From Nafulsella turpanensis ZLM-10 (GTDB taxonomy: Bacteria; Bacteroidota; Bacteroidia; Cytophagales; Cyclobacteriaceae): a DNA stretch of 64,000 nt. Location of the stretch: assembly GCF_000346615.1 (NCBI RefSeq), contig NZ_ANNU01000006.1:166797-230796 (forward strand), written 5' to 3'. The first letter of the stretch is position 1, and every line of letters begins with the position of its first letter. Made by a program: the position numbers and the translations under genes. This document shows, piece by piece, positions 26,327 to 35,076 of this stretch. The notes under the pieces are model-generated. The model saw only the letters and a list, made by a program, of their open reading frames with translations, ran no database searches and was not told the origin of the DNA.

Positions 26327-27211
26327 TTAGTATTCCCAGAGTTCGTGCTCGAGCTCAAGTAATTCCATTTCTATCCACTGCGAGGCCATCAGCCCTTCTT
26401 TCGGGCTTTTGTCATAGATTTCAACAAGGAGGGCATCATCAGGGTTACCTACTTTAATAATGCGCCCATCGAACAGTCGGAGTGCAAAGGCATCAGACAG
26501 GTTAAGGTGTGCACCACTATTCTGTGGGTTAAACCAGATTGCCTCGCCCGGCATGCTGCGGAACAGTTCTACCAGATCTTTATATTTAAAGGTTGCTACA
26601 GCTTTCTGTAGTCCGGTTTCATAACGTGTTCCCGGAATGATGAGGGTAACCGCCTGAATATCCCAGTAGAGGCGGCTGCGCTTCTTATCAAAGATCATGT
26701 CTTCCATCAGCTCCAGAATGTTCATATCCCGAGGAAGGAACTCATCAAACGCATCTTCCACTACGGTTGTCTTAGCAGTATCAGTTGCCGGTTCATCTCC
26801 CCAGCCGGCGCCGGTATCCCAGCCAGAAGCTTCCTCCTGTCCAAAACCCATTGCCTTTTCTTCTTCCGTTAAACCTCCGGCCACTTCAGGTAACTTTATT
26901 CTTTCCAGGAACTCCTCCCGTGGCATACGGGTAGTTAAGGAGTCGTTCATATAAGGAGTGAGTACACCGGCTTTCACCGCCTCAACCATTATCTTGCTTA
27001 TTTCATTATTGAAAGCAAAGAAAGGTTTATTCTGCTTCTCCTCCAGGTCAATTCTCCTCCAGATTCTTTTTTTGAGAAGGATATCTGAATCACGAATCGG
27101 GTGAACTGAGTTCGGGTTATATTCCAGGACTGTTTCCTGAGCCTGGGAGGTTTCGACACCTGCCATAGTCATAAAAGCTCCCAGAACCAATACATAACAT
27201 AATTTCTTCAT
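26327..27211 (-). CDS. gldN: T9SS/gliding protein GldN (PorN)
   Basis: A 294-residue exported protein with signal peptide ('MKKLCYVLVLGAFMTMAG'). It has the GldN/PorN body, starting 'YNPNSVHPIRDSDILLKKRI' and 'DLEEKQNKPFF' and ending in 'GLMASQWIEMELLELEHEL'. GldN forms a ring with the lipoprotein GldK at the outer membrane and contacts the periplasmic part of GldM. It is the last gene of the gldKLMN order, 17 bases after gldM. The middle has an acidic, low-complexity insert ('GQEEASGWDTGAGWGDEPAT'). Confidence 0.94.
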   Translation of the reverse strand: MKKLCYVLVLGAFMTMAGVETSQAQETVLEYNPNSVHPIRDSDILLKKRIWRRIDLEEKQNKPFFAFNNEISKIMVEAVKAGVLTPYMNDSLTTRMPREEFLERIKLPEVAGGLTEEEKAMGFGQEEASGWDTGAGWGDEPATDTAKTTVVEDAFDEFLPRDMNILELMEDMIFDKKRSRLYWDIQAVTLIIPGTRYETGLQKAVATFKYKDLVELFRSMPGEAIWFNPQNSGAHLNLSDAFALRLFDGRIIKVGNPDDALLVEIYDKSPKEGLMASQWIEMELLELEHELWEY

Positions 27212-27227
27212 AACCTCTAAAAATTTA

Positions 27228-28814
27228 CTAATTCAACTGTACCGTAAAGATAGGCGTACCCATTGGCACATCAATAATCTCTTTTCTAAAGTTCAGACGC
27301 TGAACTTTAGTCACTTCAATTACCAAACGGTCGCCTGGTTTAGCCTTTGCAGCAAAGCGGCGAAGGTCAATTTCCGGTCCGCTTGCCTTGGCATTATCAA
27401 CAGGACGGTTACCTCTTGCCAGGTACACAGTATACTCCGCTACTCTAAAGTTTGCATCCTTCGGAAGGAACTCTGCAAAGCTTTCGTCAGCAATGGCACG
27501 CATTGTCAATTCACGAAGACGAGTGGCAGGTACTCCGGTTTTAAGGTCGAGTGGCTGGTTTCCGCTATAAGGAACCAGCTCAGGCTTAGGTACACGACGT
27601 ACACCAAACTTTTCAGCACCTAATACAGTCCCATCATTTTTAACAGTAAGTACCACATCGGCTGCATTTGGTACAACGGTTACAAGTCCTCTTTTATTTC
27701 CTTCATAAACGGTAGCACCCGTTGCACTAAAGTCAGGATTGTAGTTAGTTCCTAAGGCAGGCACCTGTACATTCAGCTCATTTCCACACTGCAGGTAAAG
27801 TGCCTGAACTGCGGCTGACTGTATTTGGATAACCGGCTTGGCTACAAAGTACTCCTGCACTGCTGTAAAGGTAGTATCATTACCACCCGGGGCAGAAACA
27901 GTAATCTTCGACTCGTATGTTTTACGGGCAAGTCCTTCTTCATTATAATCTCCGGCAGAAGCTATAAATTCCACTTTACCCATACCGCCTACCACATCAA
28001 TTTCTTTTCCATTCACATACATTTCCGGGTCTACACCTGAAGAAGATGCTGCTACGAAAAGGTCAGCTTTATATTTTGTACCTGCAGCCACTATTTTTGC
28101 TTCAGGGGTTACCATAGGAACAATTACGTCGAATTTAATATCCTGGGCACCCACATCGCGGGCCAGTTTATCGAGTGCCGCCGCTTCACGGAGCAGTACT
28201 TCTGTTTCGAACTGGGTAATGGTCGCTAAACCGGCTACAAGGGGAGTGTTGGCAAAATTCAGCTCCGCAAAGTTCTTGTTTCTCTGATTTGGATCATTGG
28301 CAAAAACCGGATTGTCTTTTGCATCGAGTGCGATAGGGGTGGTTTCAATACCGGATGCTTCTTCAAGAAAAGCAGCATACTCATTCAACACCCTTTGCAG
28401 TTCCTCTCCGTTCTTCTGGTTAATCATGTAGTTCGCCATGGTCTCCTCATCGGCTACGTTCTGCGGAACTTCAGGATTCTCAGGGTCATAACCTCCGGTT
28501 ATTTCCACCAGCTTTTCTTTCAGGTCATTCAGGTTATCGAGTACCTCCTTGGTACGTTCACGTACTGTCTGGGCACTTTTCAGCACCTTGACGTCGGCCG
28601 CACGGTTACCTGCATCCGTTACCTGAGTCTGGATCCGGCTTACTGTATTGGCATTGCCGACATTCGTTTCCTCTACGGTTGTTTCAAGGCTTCGGTTGAT
28701 GAAGATGAACTTCTCCAGTACGGTGTTACTCACCTGCAGTGCAAGGAGCGCCAGCAGTACCAGGTACATCATCCCGATCATCTTCTGCCTTGGGGTTTCT
28801 TTTCCTCCAGCCAT
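27228..28814 (-). CDS. gldM: T9SS/gliding motor protein GldM (PorM)
   Basis: A 528-residue protein starting 'MAGGKETPRQKMIGMMYLVL', which is the family N-terminus, with one inner-membrane helix (residues about 14-33) and a large periplasmic region of four beta domains. GldM pairs with GldL to form the proton-driven rotary motor of T9SS and gliding, and reaches GldK/GldN. It lies downstream of gldL with 37 bases between. Confidence 0.96.
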   Translation of the reverse strand: MAGGKETPRQKMIGMMYLVLLALLALQVSNTVLEKFIFINRSLETTVEETNVGNANTVSRIQTQVTDAGNRAADVKVLKSAQTVRERTKEVLDNLNDLKEKLVEITGGYDPENPEVPQNVADEETMANYMINQKNGEELQRVLNEYAAFLEEASGIETTPIALDAKDNPVFANDPNQRNKNFAELNFANTPLVAGLATITQFETEVLLREAAALDKLARDVGAQDIKFDVIVPMVTPEAKIVAAGTKYKADLFVAASSSGVDPEMYVNGKEIDVVGGMGKVEFIASAGDYNEEGLARKTYESKITVSAPGGNDTTFTAVQEYFVAKPVIQIQSAAVQALYLQCGNELNVQVPALGTNYNPDFSATGATVYEGNKRGLVTVVPNAADVVLTVKNDGTVLGAEKFGVRRVPKPELVPYSGNQPLDLKTGVPATRLRELTMRAIADESFAEFLPKDANFRVAEYTVYLARGNRPVDNAKASGPEIDLRRFAAKAKPGDRLVIEVTKVQRLNFRKEIIDVPMGTPIFTVQLN

Positions 28815-28851
28815 ATTTATTTATTGCTTATGGGGTTCTTAAACATTTAAA

Positions 28852-29679
28852 TTAGCGCGCACTTCCATTACCGCGCATGGCTGTTAGCATATTGCCATAC
28901 ACATTATTAAGTGAGCTAAGGTTGCTGGTAAGAGAGGATAGTTCTTTTTTAAACTGCTCAGACTCTTTGCTGGCCTGCGACATGCTTTCCATTGCAGCAG
29001 AAATGCTGCCGTAGAATTTGTTCATCGCTTTTACGTGGCTGTTAGCATCCTGCAGTTCCATTTCATAGACTGCATTAAGAGCACCCAGATTTTTGGTTAC
29101 CACCTGCACCTGGTTATGATATTCTTTGGCATCTTTCGAAGCATTGGCCATTTCGGACATTGCATTAACGGTTGCGCCATAAGATTTATTCATATCAATC
29201 AGTGACTTGGAAGCCTGGCGTACATTGTTAGCATACTCTTCAGTTGCTACAGCAGCATTTGATAAAGAACCCATTTGTTTGGCTGAGTTGGCAAGGCTTT
29301 GCATGCCCTGGCCCAGGCTCTGAATCAATTCCGGTCCAATTTTATTACTTTCCAGCATCTGGTCGAGCTTTCTTGTTACTGATCCGCTATCGGAGGTAGC
29401 AGCTACAGCCGTACGGCTTACCGGTGCACCTGTATAGTCATCTGCCAGTTCAGGATATACTTTTGACCAGTCCGGATCGGCATGAGGCGGTTCAAAGGCA
29501 CTTAAGAAGAAGATAAGGGCTTCAGTACCTAAACCAACGATCAACATGAAGTTTGCACCTGGCCAGTGCAGAATCTTAAATAAAGCACCTACAATTACTA
29601 CCGCTCCACCAATGCCATATATTTTAGGCATAATCGTGCTGAAAAGCATCGCCTGGAATCCACCTTTCTTTCTACTCAT
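28852..29679 (-). CDS. gldL: T9SS/gliding motor protein GldL (PorL)
   Basis: From the ATG at 29679 the product is 275 residues; an in-frame GTG at 29688 is less likely. Two N-terminal membrane helices ('VVIVGALFKILHWPGANFML' then 'GLGTEALIFFLSAFEPPH') hold the glutamate that the family needs for proton coupling. The rest is a long cytoplasmic coiled coil. GldL is the stator-like part of the motor with GldM. Confidence 0.96.
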   Translation of the reverse strand: MSRKKGGFQAMLFSTIMPKIYGIGGAVVIVGALFKILHWPGANFMLIVGLGTEALIFFLSAFEPPHADPDWSKVYPELADDYTGAPVSRTAVAATSDSGSVTRKLDQMLESNKIGPELIQSLGQGMQSLANSAKQMGSLSNAAVATEEYANNVRQASKSLIDMNKSYGATVNAMSEMANASKDAKEYHNQVQVVTKNLGALNAVYEMELQDANSHVKAMNKFYGSISAAMESMSQASKESEQFKKELSSLTSNLSSLNNVYGNMLTAMRGNGSAR

Positions 29680-29726
29680 TATTGTCACTATTTAGTTTAT
29701 GATGATTTTTTCTATTTTGTTGAAGC

Positions 29727-30767
29727 TTAAAACTCCATACCAGACGAACGGCCCAAGTGAGTCATGGCCAGACGGAAGCCGATATAAGAGCGAGCTGAAT
29801 CTTTGTATTCAAAATTACGGGTACCTGTTTCGAGGAAGTAGGAAATATCTTTCCAGGAGCCACCGCGTACTACTTTGCGGGGCTGATCTTCGTCGAAGTA
29901 GGTTGGGTTAAGGTCCCACACCAAAGGAACTGATGCAGGGTTGTAAGCATCTTCGCACCATTCGGCTACGTTACCTGACATATCGTACAGGCCGAAATCA
30001 TTGGCGAAATAAGAGGCTACAGGACCAGTATAGGCAAAACCATCATCGTAATAGTTACCACGTCCTGGCTTAAAGTTCGCCAGCATACAGCCTTTTGCAT
30101 TTCTGATGTAAGGGTTACCCCATGGATAGGTAGCCATGTCGCGGCCGCCACGGGCAGCATATTCCCATTCTGCTTCGGAAGGCAGGCGAAAATCAGGCAT
30201 CACGAAATCTCCCTGGCTTACGCGGTAAGCATTCAGGTAGTCGGTACGCCAGTCGGCAAAATAACGCGCTGCTTCCCAGTCTACACCTACTACCGGATAA
30301 TCGTCAAATGCAGGGTGCATGTAGTAGTATTCTACCAGAGGGTCGCCCATGTGGTGGGCAAAGTCGCGTTGCCACACAGAGGTATCAGGATAAAGCTCCT
30401 GCATAATAAAGTCTTCGCCCAGCGTACTGGCTGAGTCTTCAAGCATTGCATTGACAAATTGGCGATACTCATTGTTAGTGATTTCCGTATCGTCCATGTA
30501 AAAACTGCCAACGGTAATTTGCTTGTTAAAGTTAATTTGGGAGGCAGCGATGTCTTCGTCGGCCTGGCCCATGTGGAAAGTACCGGCAGGAACAACCACC
30601 ATACCATAAGGCACAGTCATTACCCAACCTTCTCGACCTTGCACACCAACCAGTTCGCCATAGTCTTCACCAGATCCACCACCAAACAGGCTACACCCCT
30701 GTAGGGCAGCCGAGGCTAAAAACAACACAAAGAAAATAGCCTTCCTGTGGGACAGCATTTTATTCAT
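29727..30767 (-). CDS. gldK: T9SS/gliding lipoprotein GldK (PorK)
   Basis: From the ATG at 30767 the product is 346 residues with lipobox 'ALQGC' (Cys25). The body is a formylglycine-generating-enzyme-like (FGE/SUMF) fold, with 'MSGNVAEWCEDAYNP' and 'RGGSWKDISYFLETGTRNF', lacking the enzyme function in this family. GldK forms the outer-membrane-associated ring with GldN. A -7-like TAATTTTG upstream gives a leader of about 46 bases, so this is probably the first gene of the gld operon. Confidence 0.95.
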   Translation of the reverse strand: MNKMLSHRKAIFFVLFLASAALQGCSLFGGGSGEDYGELVGVQGREGWVMTVPYGMVVVPAGTFHMGQADEDIAASQINFNKQITVGSFYMDDTEITNNEYRQFVNAMLEDSASTLGEDFIMQELYPDTSVWQRDFAHHMGDPLVEYYYMHPAFDDYPVVGVDWEAARYFADWRTDYLNAYRVSQGDFVMPDFRLPSEAEWEYAARGGRDMATYPWGNPYIRNAKGCMLANFKPGRGNYYDDGFAYTGPVASYFANDFGLYDMSGNVAEWCEDAYNPASVPLVWDLNPTYFDEDQPRKVVRGGSWKDISYFLETGTRNFEYKDSARSYIGFRLAMTHLGRSSGMEF

Positions 30768-30819
30768 AACACCTTTTTTAATAAAACATCTATTTGGTCC
30801 AAGCAACAACCTAATACCC

Positions 30820-30827
30820 CAAAATTA
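30820..30827 (-). promoter_or_regulatory. Candidate -7 element TAATTTTG for gldKLMN
   Basis: On the minus strand TAATTTTG matches TAnnTTTG and would start transcription about 46 bases before gldK. The nearest upstream TTG is 25 bases away, beyond the usual spacing. Confidence 0.4.
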
Positions 30828-30970
30828 TAGGGTTCAGGATTTCTTTCCTTATCAATACCTGACAAAATATATTACCTGTAATATTTTTCAGGATTTACCA
30901 GAAAAAACACATAACACTTATTCAACTAATCTTCAACATTATTTTAACGCAAAAGATTATTTTTTATTTA

Positions 30971-31927
30971 CTAATCGTGGCGAAATCTTGGATTTCTGAT
31001 AATCTTTTTACCCGAAGGGGTTGGCTGTGGCAAAGTATAGGTAAGCGAAATTTCATGCGAAGAGCCAATAGCCGATGGAGATTTTGCCCCCACCCCTTTT
31101 ACCACGAAGTCGAAAGAATATCCAAAACGTAAAGATTTGTCTTTCAGTACACTGTAACCCGTAATTAAATTAATTGATTCCCCCTGGCGAAAAGATAAGC
31201 CCAACCAGTACTTTTCATCCAGGTTTCCCATGGCAGTTAGGGTAAATATGTACTGGTTAAAATCGGTTTGCACCAGAAATGAGGGGGTAAGTGTAATTTT
31301 ACGACCGTAAATGTAGTCATAACCGAACATTACACTCATATGGTTCGTAAGCGGCTGCCGGTTCAGGTCGCTATCCGAAAACCTGCCTTTTAACAGGTGG
31401 CTAAAACCAACACCGCCAAATACTTTCTCCGACTGGAAATAAACCCCTGCCCCCATATCGGGCCGCAGGTCGTAGGGCTGATCTCCCAGCAAAAGCGGAT
31501 CATCCGCCTGATTAGGGATAAATTCATCTTCGTCAATGGAAAGAGCATTTGCTCCGGCCCGCACACCAAAACTAAGTTTGGTATTGAGCTCCTTCAGGTG
31601 CAGGTGGTAGGCATAGGAGGCCTGGAACTGCAGGTTATTCTGCGCCCCCAAACGATCATTTATAAAATGTACCCCAAAGCCACTGCTTAAGCGGAATACC
31701 GGTGTGTTAAAGCTAATGATTTGTGTAACCGGATTTCCTCTTAGCCCGGCCCACTGCGTTCGGTGTGCTGCCGTAATGGAAGTTACCCCGTCTACCCCTG
31801 CATAAGCCGGGTTATAGTAAAGAGTATTAAACATATACTGCGTAAACTGGGCATCCTGCTGGGCAAAAGCAGAAAACGACCCCAGGACCAGCAAAAAAAA
31901 TAAGCTCAGGCCAATGGTCTTTCTCAT
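30971..31927 (-). CDS. PorP/SprF family outer membrane protein
   Basis: A 318-residue protein with signal peptide and the family opening 'QQDAQFTQYMFNTLYYNPAY' after the cleavage site, followed by beta-barrel strands and the C-terminal 'IRNPRFRHD' ending. PorP/SprF proteins are outer-membrane T9SS components; some are paired with a specific secreted adhesin. Here it is just upstream of gldK with 203 bases between, without an adhesin neighbour. Confidence 0.93.
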   Translation of the reverse strand: MRKTIGLSLFFLLVLGSFSAFAQQDAQFTQYMFNTLYYNPAYAGVDGVTSITAAHRTQWAGLRGNPVTQIISFNTPVFRLSSGFGVHFINDRLGAQNNLQFQASYAYHLHLKELNTKLSFGVRAGANALSIDEDEFIPNQADDPLLLGDQPYDLRPDMGAGVYFQSEKVFGGVGFSHLLKGRFSDSDLNRQPLTNHMSVMFGYDYIYGRKITLTPSFLVQTDFNQYIFTLTAMGNLDEKYWLGLSFRQGESINLITGYSVLKDKSLRFGYSFDFVVKGVGAKSPSAIGSSHEISLTYTLPQPTPSGKKIIRNPRFRHD

Positions 31928-32039
31928 AACATTTTTGTTCGGAGAATAAATATAGTAGATTTTCTACTTTATTATAATGCCCGCAATTTAAAAATGTTGT
32001 GGAGACAATTGGTCCGAATGTAATATTTCCTATTTTTTA

Positions 32040-32819
32040 TTATTTTACCTTGTTCGCCTTTTTAATGTATAATTCCAATGCACCCGTCATGGATGGAGCG
32101 TTTGGCTGAGGCGCTTCAATGTCAAGTCGAAGTCCTGCATCTCTTACCGCCTGCGCTGTGGTGGGACCAAAAGCCGCAATTCGGGTTTCCTTCTGCTCAA
32201 AATCAGGGAAATTAACAAAAAGAGAACTGATACCGGAGGGACTAAAGAAAGCGATAATATCGTAGTTGACATCAGCCAGGTCAGAAAGGTCCGATGCAAC
32301 AGTTTTATAGATGATCGCCTCCGTATACTTAATGTTCTGCTCTTCCATAAAAACAGGAATATCTTCCTTCCGGATATTAGAGCATGGAAAAATGTACTTC
32401 TCGTTTTTGTGCTTTTTCAGTATCTCAATCAAGTCATTGGCCGTACGATAGCCGGTAAAAACCTTTCTTTTTCGCACCACAATATACTTTTGCAGATAAT
32501 TAGCTGTCTGTTCAGATATGCAGAAGTACTTCATATCGGCAGGCACTTCTATTTTGCTTTCATTGCAGAGTCTGAAAAAATGGTCAACGGCATTGCGGCT
32601 GGTAAAGATGACGGCCGTATGCGCAAGAATATCCACCTTTTGTTTTCTGAACTCCTTCAGGGAAACCGGGTCGATTTGGATAAAAGGACGAAAATCTATT
32701 TTGAGCTTATATTTTTCCGCAAGAATACCATAAGGTGATTTTTGGTCGCCGGGCTCCGGCTGTGACACCAGAATGCTTTTGACTTCTCTTAGTTTTGGCT
32801 CTTTTTCTTTTTTTGTCAT
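32040..32819 (-). CDS. hemD: Uroporphyrinogen-III synthase
   Basis: A 259-residue protein with the HemD bilobal fold: 'ILVSQPEPGDQKSPYGILAE', 'AVIFTSRNAVDHFFRLC' in the first lobe, 'IIAFFSPSGISSLFVNF' and 'RIAAFGPTTAQAVRDAG' in the second. The enzyme closes hydroxymethylbilane with ring-D inversion to uroporphyrinogen III. Low overall conservation is usual for HemD; the two Ser/Thr-containing substrate loops support the call. It lies between a DUF4271 gene and porP/sprF on the same strand. Confidence 0.88.
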   Translation of the reverse strand: MTKKEKEPKLREVKSILVSQPEPGDQKSPYGILAEKYKLKIDFRPFIQIDPVSLKEFRKQKVDILAHTAVIFTSRNAVDHFFRLCNESKIEVPADMKYFCISEQTANYLQKYIVVRKRKVFTGYRTANDLIEILKKHKNEKYIFPCSNIRKEDIPVFMEEQNIKYTEAIIYKTVASDLSDLADVNYDIIAFFSPSGISSLFVNFPDFEQKETRIAAFGPTTAQAVRDAGLRLDIEAPQPNAPSMTGALELYIKKANKVK

Positions 32820-32840
32820 ACCTTAAAAACAACAGAAACC

Positions 32841-34013
32841 TTATATTATGAGAAATTTGAGTCCAATTAAAAGGGGTAGTATTTCTGTGGTGCAAAGGTA
32901 AGAAAATAAATAGGTTTTTCTAAATGAGGATAGATGTAAAAGCTTAAAAAAGATTAAGAAAAGCCTAATTACCGCGAAAACAGCCACCACTCTAATCAAT
33001 ATTACAGAACCTGTACCAACGTAGGCATCGGCCCCTAAAAACAGGAGCAGCACCAGCACAAAAACAAGGGTGTAGAAGATTTGCGACAACCGCAGAAAAT
33101 CAAAGAAGTGGATACCTGCAAAATCAGGTACATTAAAAACAGCTGCCACAATTCTGAGCAACCAGTATTTAAACAGCTGGAAAAAGAAAACGATAACCGA
33201 AAGCAGGAGCCATGCATATAAGTAGGTACCAAACCCACTTACAATTAGGAAACTAAAAACAGTTTCTATCTCGCCGGCAGTTTGCAGGAGCACCATCAGC
33301 AAAAAACCGAACAGCAGGCTGTAAAACACCAGGAAGGCCAGATGGCCCCGGCCGCTCAACTTCATGGTAAAGTTTGCTTCGTCTCTCACGCGCAGAGCTG
33401 CGGCTCTTGTTATATCATAGTAACTGCTAAACACTTTCGGAAAAACATTCCGCAGAACAGCCATAACCGCCAGCAAGAGCAGCACTCCAATAATAAAGAA
33501 GTTGTTGAAGCTTTTTCCACGCCTTTCGAATACCTCCAGAAAGTCTTCAGAGATGGAACTGCCGGCATCGGCGTAGCTATAAGGCTGCCGGCTTATAATT
33601 TTCACTTCCAGCTCCTGAGGATGAAAAGAAGGGTGAAAAATGGATATTACACACGAATCGCCGTACAGGCGGCGCAAACTATCAATAGGGTAAAACTTAC
33701 TGCCCCCGTTCCTGTAGTAATCAACTATGCTTTTGTTTATCAGCAGCGCAGCCTCCGCCGGAGGCTGTATCAGCAACTGGTAGTCCTGATATTCCTTTAG
33801 CGGCAAAACAAATACCGCAGCTGAGGAATTAAAAGGGGTTCCCTGCACATAAGGCACATAGGTATTTTGCGACTTGCTGTACTCTAACAGGTTTTCTTCC
33901 AGGTCCTTTACAAGTGAAAAGCTTTGCCCCCCAACCTCTACCTGCGCATGAGCAGACAGCACCCCACCAAGAACAAAACAAAGCAGAAGAAAATAGCGAT
34001 TAAACTTTTGCAT
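32841..34013 (-). CDS. DUF4271 membrane protein
   Basis: From the ATG at 34013 the product is 390 residues; the longer frame (34103) adds a segment overlapping the transferase gene upstream. It has a signal peptide ('RYFLLLCFVLGGVLSAHAQ'), a periplasmic region of about 150 residues, and six or seven C-terminal membrane helices. The shape, and its place next to hemD and near the gld/por cluster, match DUF4271 proteins of Bacteroidota. Function is not known to me. Overlap with the transferase gene is 14 bases. Confidence 0.78.
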   Translation of the reverse strand: MQKFNRYFLLLCFVLGGVLSAHAQVEVGGQSFSLVKDLEENLLEYSKSQNTYVPYVQGTPFNSSAAVFVLPLKEYQDYQLLIQPPAEAALLINKSIVDYYRNGGSKFYPIDSLRRLYGDSCVISIFHPSFHPQELEVKIISRQPYSYADAGSSISEDFLEVFERRGKSFNNFFIIGVLLLLAVMAVLRNVFPKVFSSYYDITRAAALRVRDEANFTMKLSGRGHLAFLVFYSLLFGFLLMVLLQTAGEIETVFSFLIVSGFGTYLYAWLLLSVIVFFFQLFKYWLLRIVAAVFNVPDFAGIHFFDFLRLSQIFYTLVFVLVLLLFLGADAYVGTGSVILIRVVAVFAVIRLFLIFFKLLHLSSFRKTYLFSYLCTTEILPLLIGLKFLII

Positions 34014-35022
34014 ACACACTCTTACGCCTTTGAAACTCAAGAAATACACTGATAAGAACAGCAAAAGCAATCTGGGAAACCAGCAATAAAGTATTGCCTG
34101 CACCCGAAAACCAAATGGTAGAAATAACCACCAGCAGGTTAAGCATCAGCATTAATACAACCACCATAATCTGCGGCAGCCCCATAGCCAGAAAACGGTG
34201 ATGCAGGTGATTTCGGTCCGGTGCAAAAGGAGACTTTCCGTTGCCAATCCTAAGCACAAAAGCCCGAAGCGTATCAAAAACAGGGATAAAGAGTACGGCT
34301 ACTGCAGTGGCAGGAGCCGAAGGAACGGCATTCATTTCCAGAAACTTTACCGACATAACGGCAATTACAAAGCCTGACACCAGCGAACCGGTATCGCCCA
34401 TAAAGATTCTCGCTTTATAAATATTATAACGAAGAAACCCCAGCATACCACCTGCCAAACAAAAGGCAACAAAGGCATACTCGATACTGTAAAAGCAAAA
34501 GTAGGTACCGAAACAAAGAGAAATAATTAGAATAATGGTTCCCGCAAGCCCATCGAGCCCATCAATAAGATTTATGGCATTGGTGATCCCGACAATAACC
34601 AGAAAGGTAAAAGCGTAGCTGATACCAACCTCCAGCTCGTATATGCCTAGAAAACCCTGCAGGCTGCTAATACGCACATCGCCCATAATCATAACAATGC
34701 CGGTGGCAACCATCTGCACAAAAAATTTTTTAAAAGCCGATACGCTGATAACATCATCTTTCGCCCCAATAAAGAACAGCAGCACACAACCCGCCAGTAA
34801 ATGCTGAACTCCTTCCCTAAACTGGCCGAAAATGGTAATCGCCGACATAAAGCCTGCAAATATCGCTAACCCTCCAAGCCGCGGGGTCATAACTGCATGA
34901 ATGGTCCGGTGATTAGGTTCATCGAGGAGCTTTTTGGTGTGCGAAACATGAATGATGGAAGGCACCGAAAAAAGGCTCACCACCAACGCCCACAAAAATG
35001 CAAATAATATATTCAGATACAT
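34000..35022 (-). CDS. WecA/MraY-type phospho-sugar transferase
   Basis: A 340-residue polytopic membrane protein of glycosyltransferase family 4. Motifs: 'DEPNHRTIHAVMTPRLGGLA' (substrate loop), 'NAINLIDGLDGLAGT' (Asp pair), 'FMGDTGSLVSGF' and 'DRNHLHHRFLAMG' (HxHH-type loop). It transfers a phospho-sugar from a UDP-sugar to undecaprenyl phosphate. The HLHHR loop is more WecA-like than MraY-like, pointing to surface polysaccharide initiation rather than lipid I synthesis. No other polysaccharide genes are here. Confidence 0.9.
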   Translation of the reverse strand: MYLNILFAFLWALVVSLFSVPSIIHVSHTKKLLDEPNHRTIHAVMTPRLGGLAIFAGFMSAITIFGQFREGVQHLLAGCVLLFFIGAKDDVISVSAFKKFFVQMVATGIVMIMGDVRISSLQGFLGIYELEVGISYAFTFLVIVGITNAINLIDGLDGLAGTIILIISLCFGTYFCFYSIEYAFVAFCLAGGMLGFLRYNIYKARIFMGDTGSLVSGFVIAVMSVKFLEMNAVPSAPATAVAVLFIPVFDTLRAFVLRIGNGKSPFAPDRNHLHHRFLAMGLPQIMVVVLMLMLNLLVVISTIWFSGAGNTLLLVSQIAFAVLISVFLEFQRRKSVYAKV

Positions 35023-35076
35023 AGAAGTACGATATGCCGTTGCAAGTTAGCTGTTTACGAAGGCTAATCAAATAAT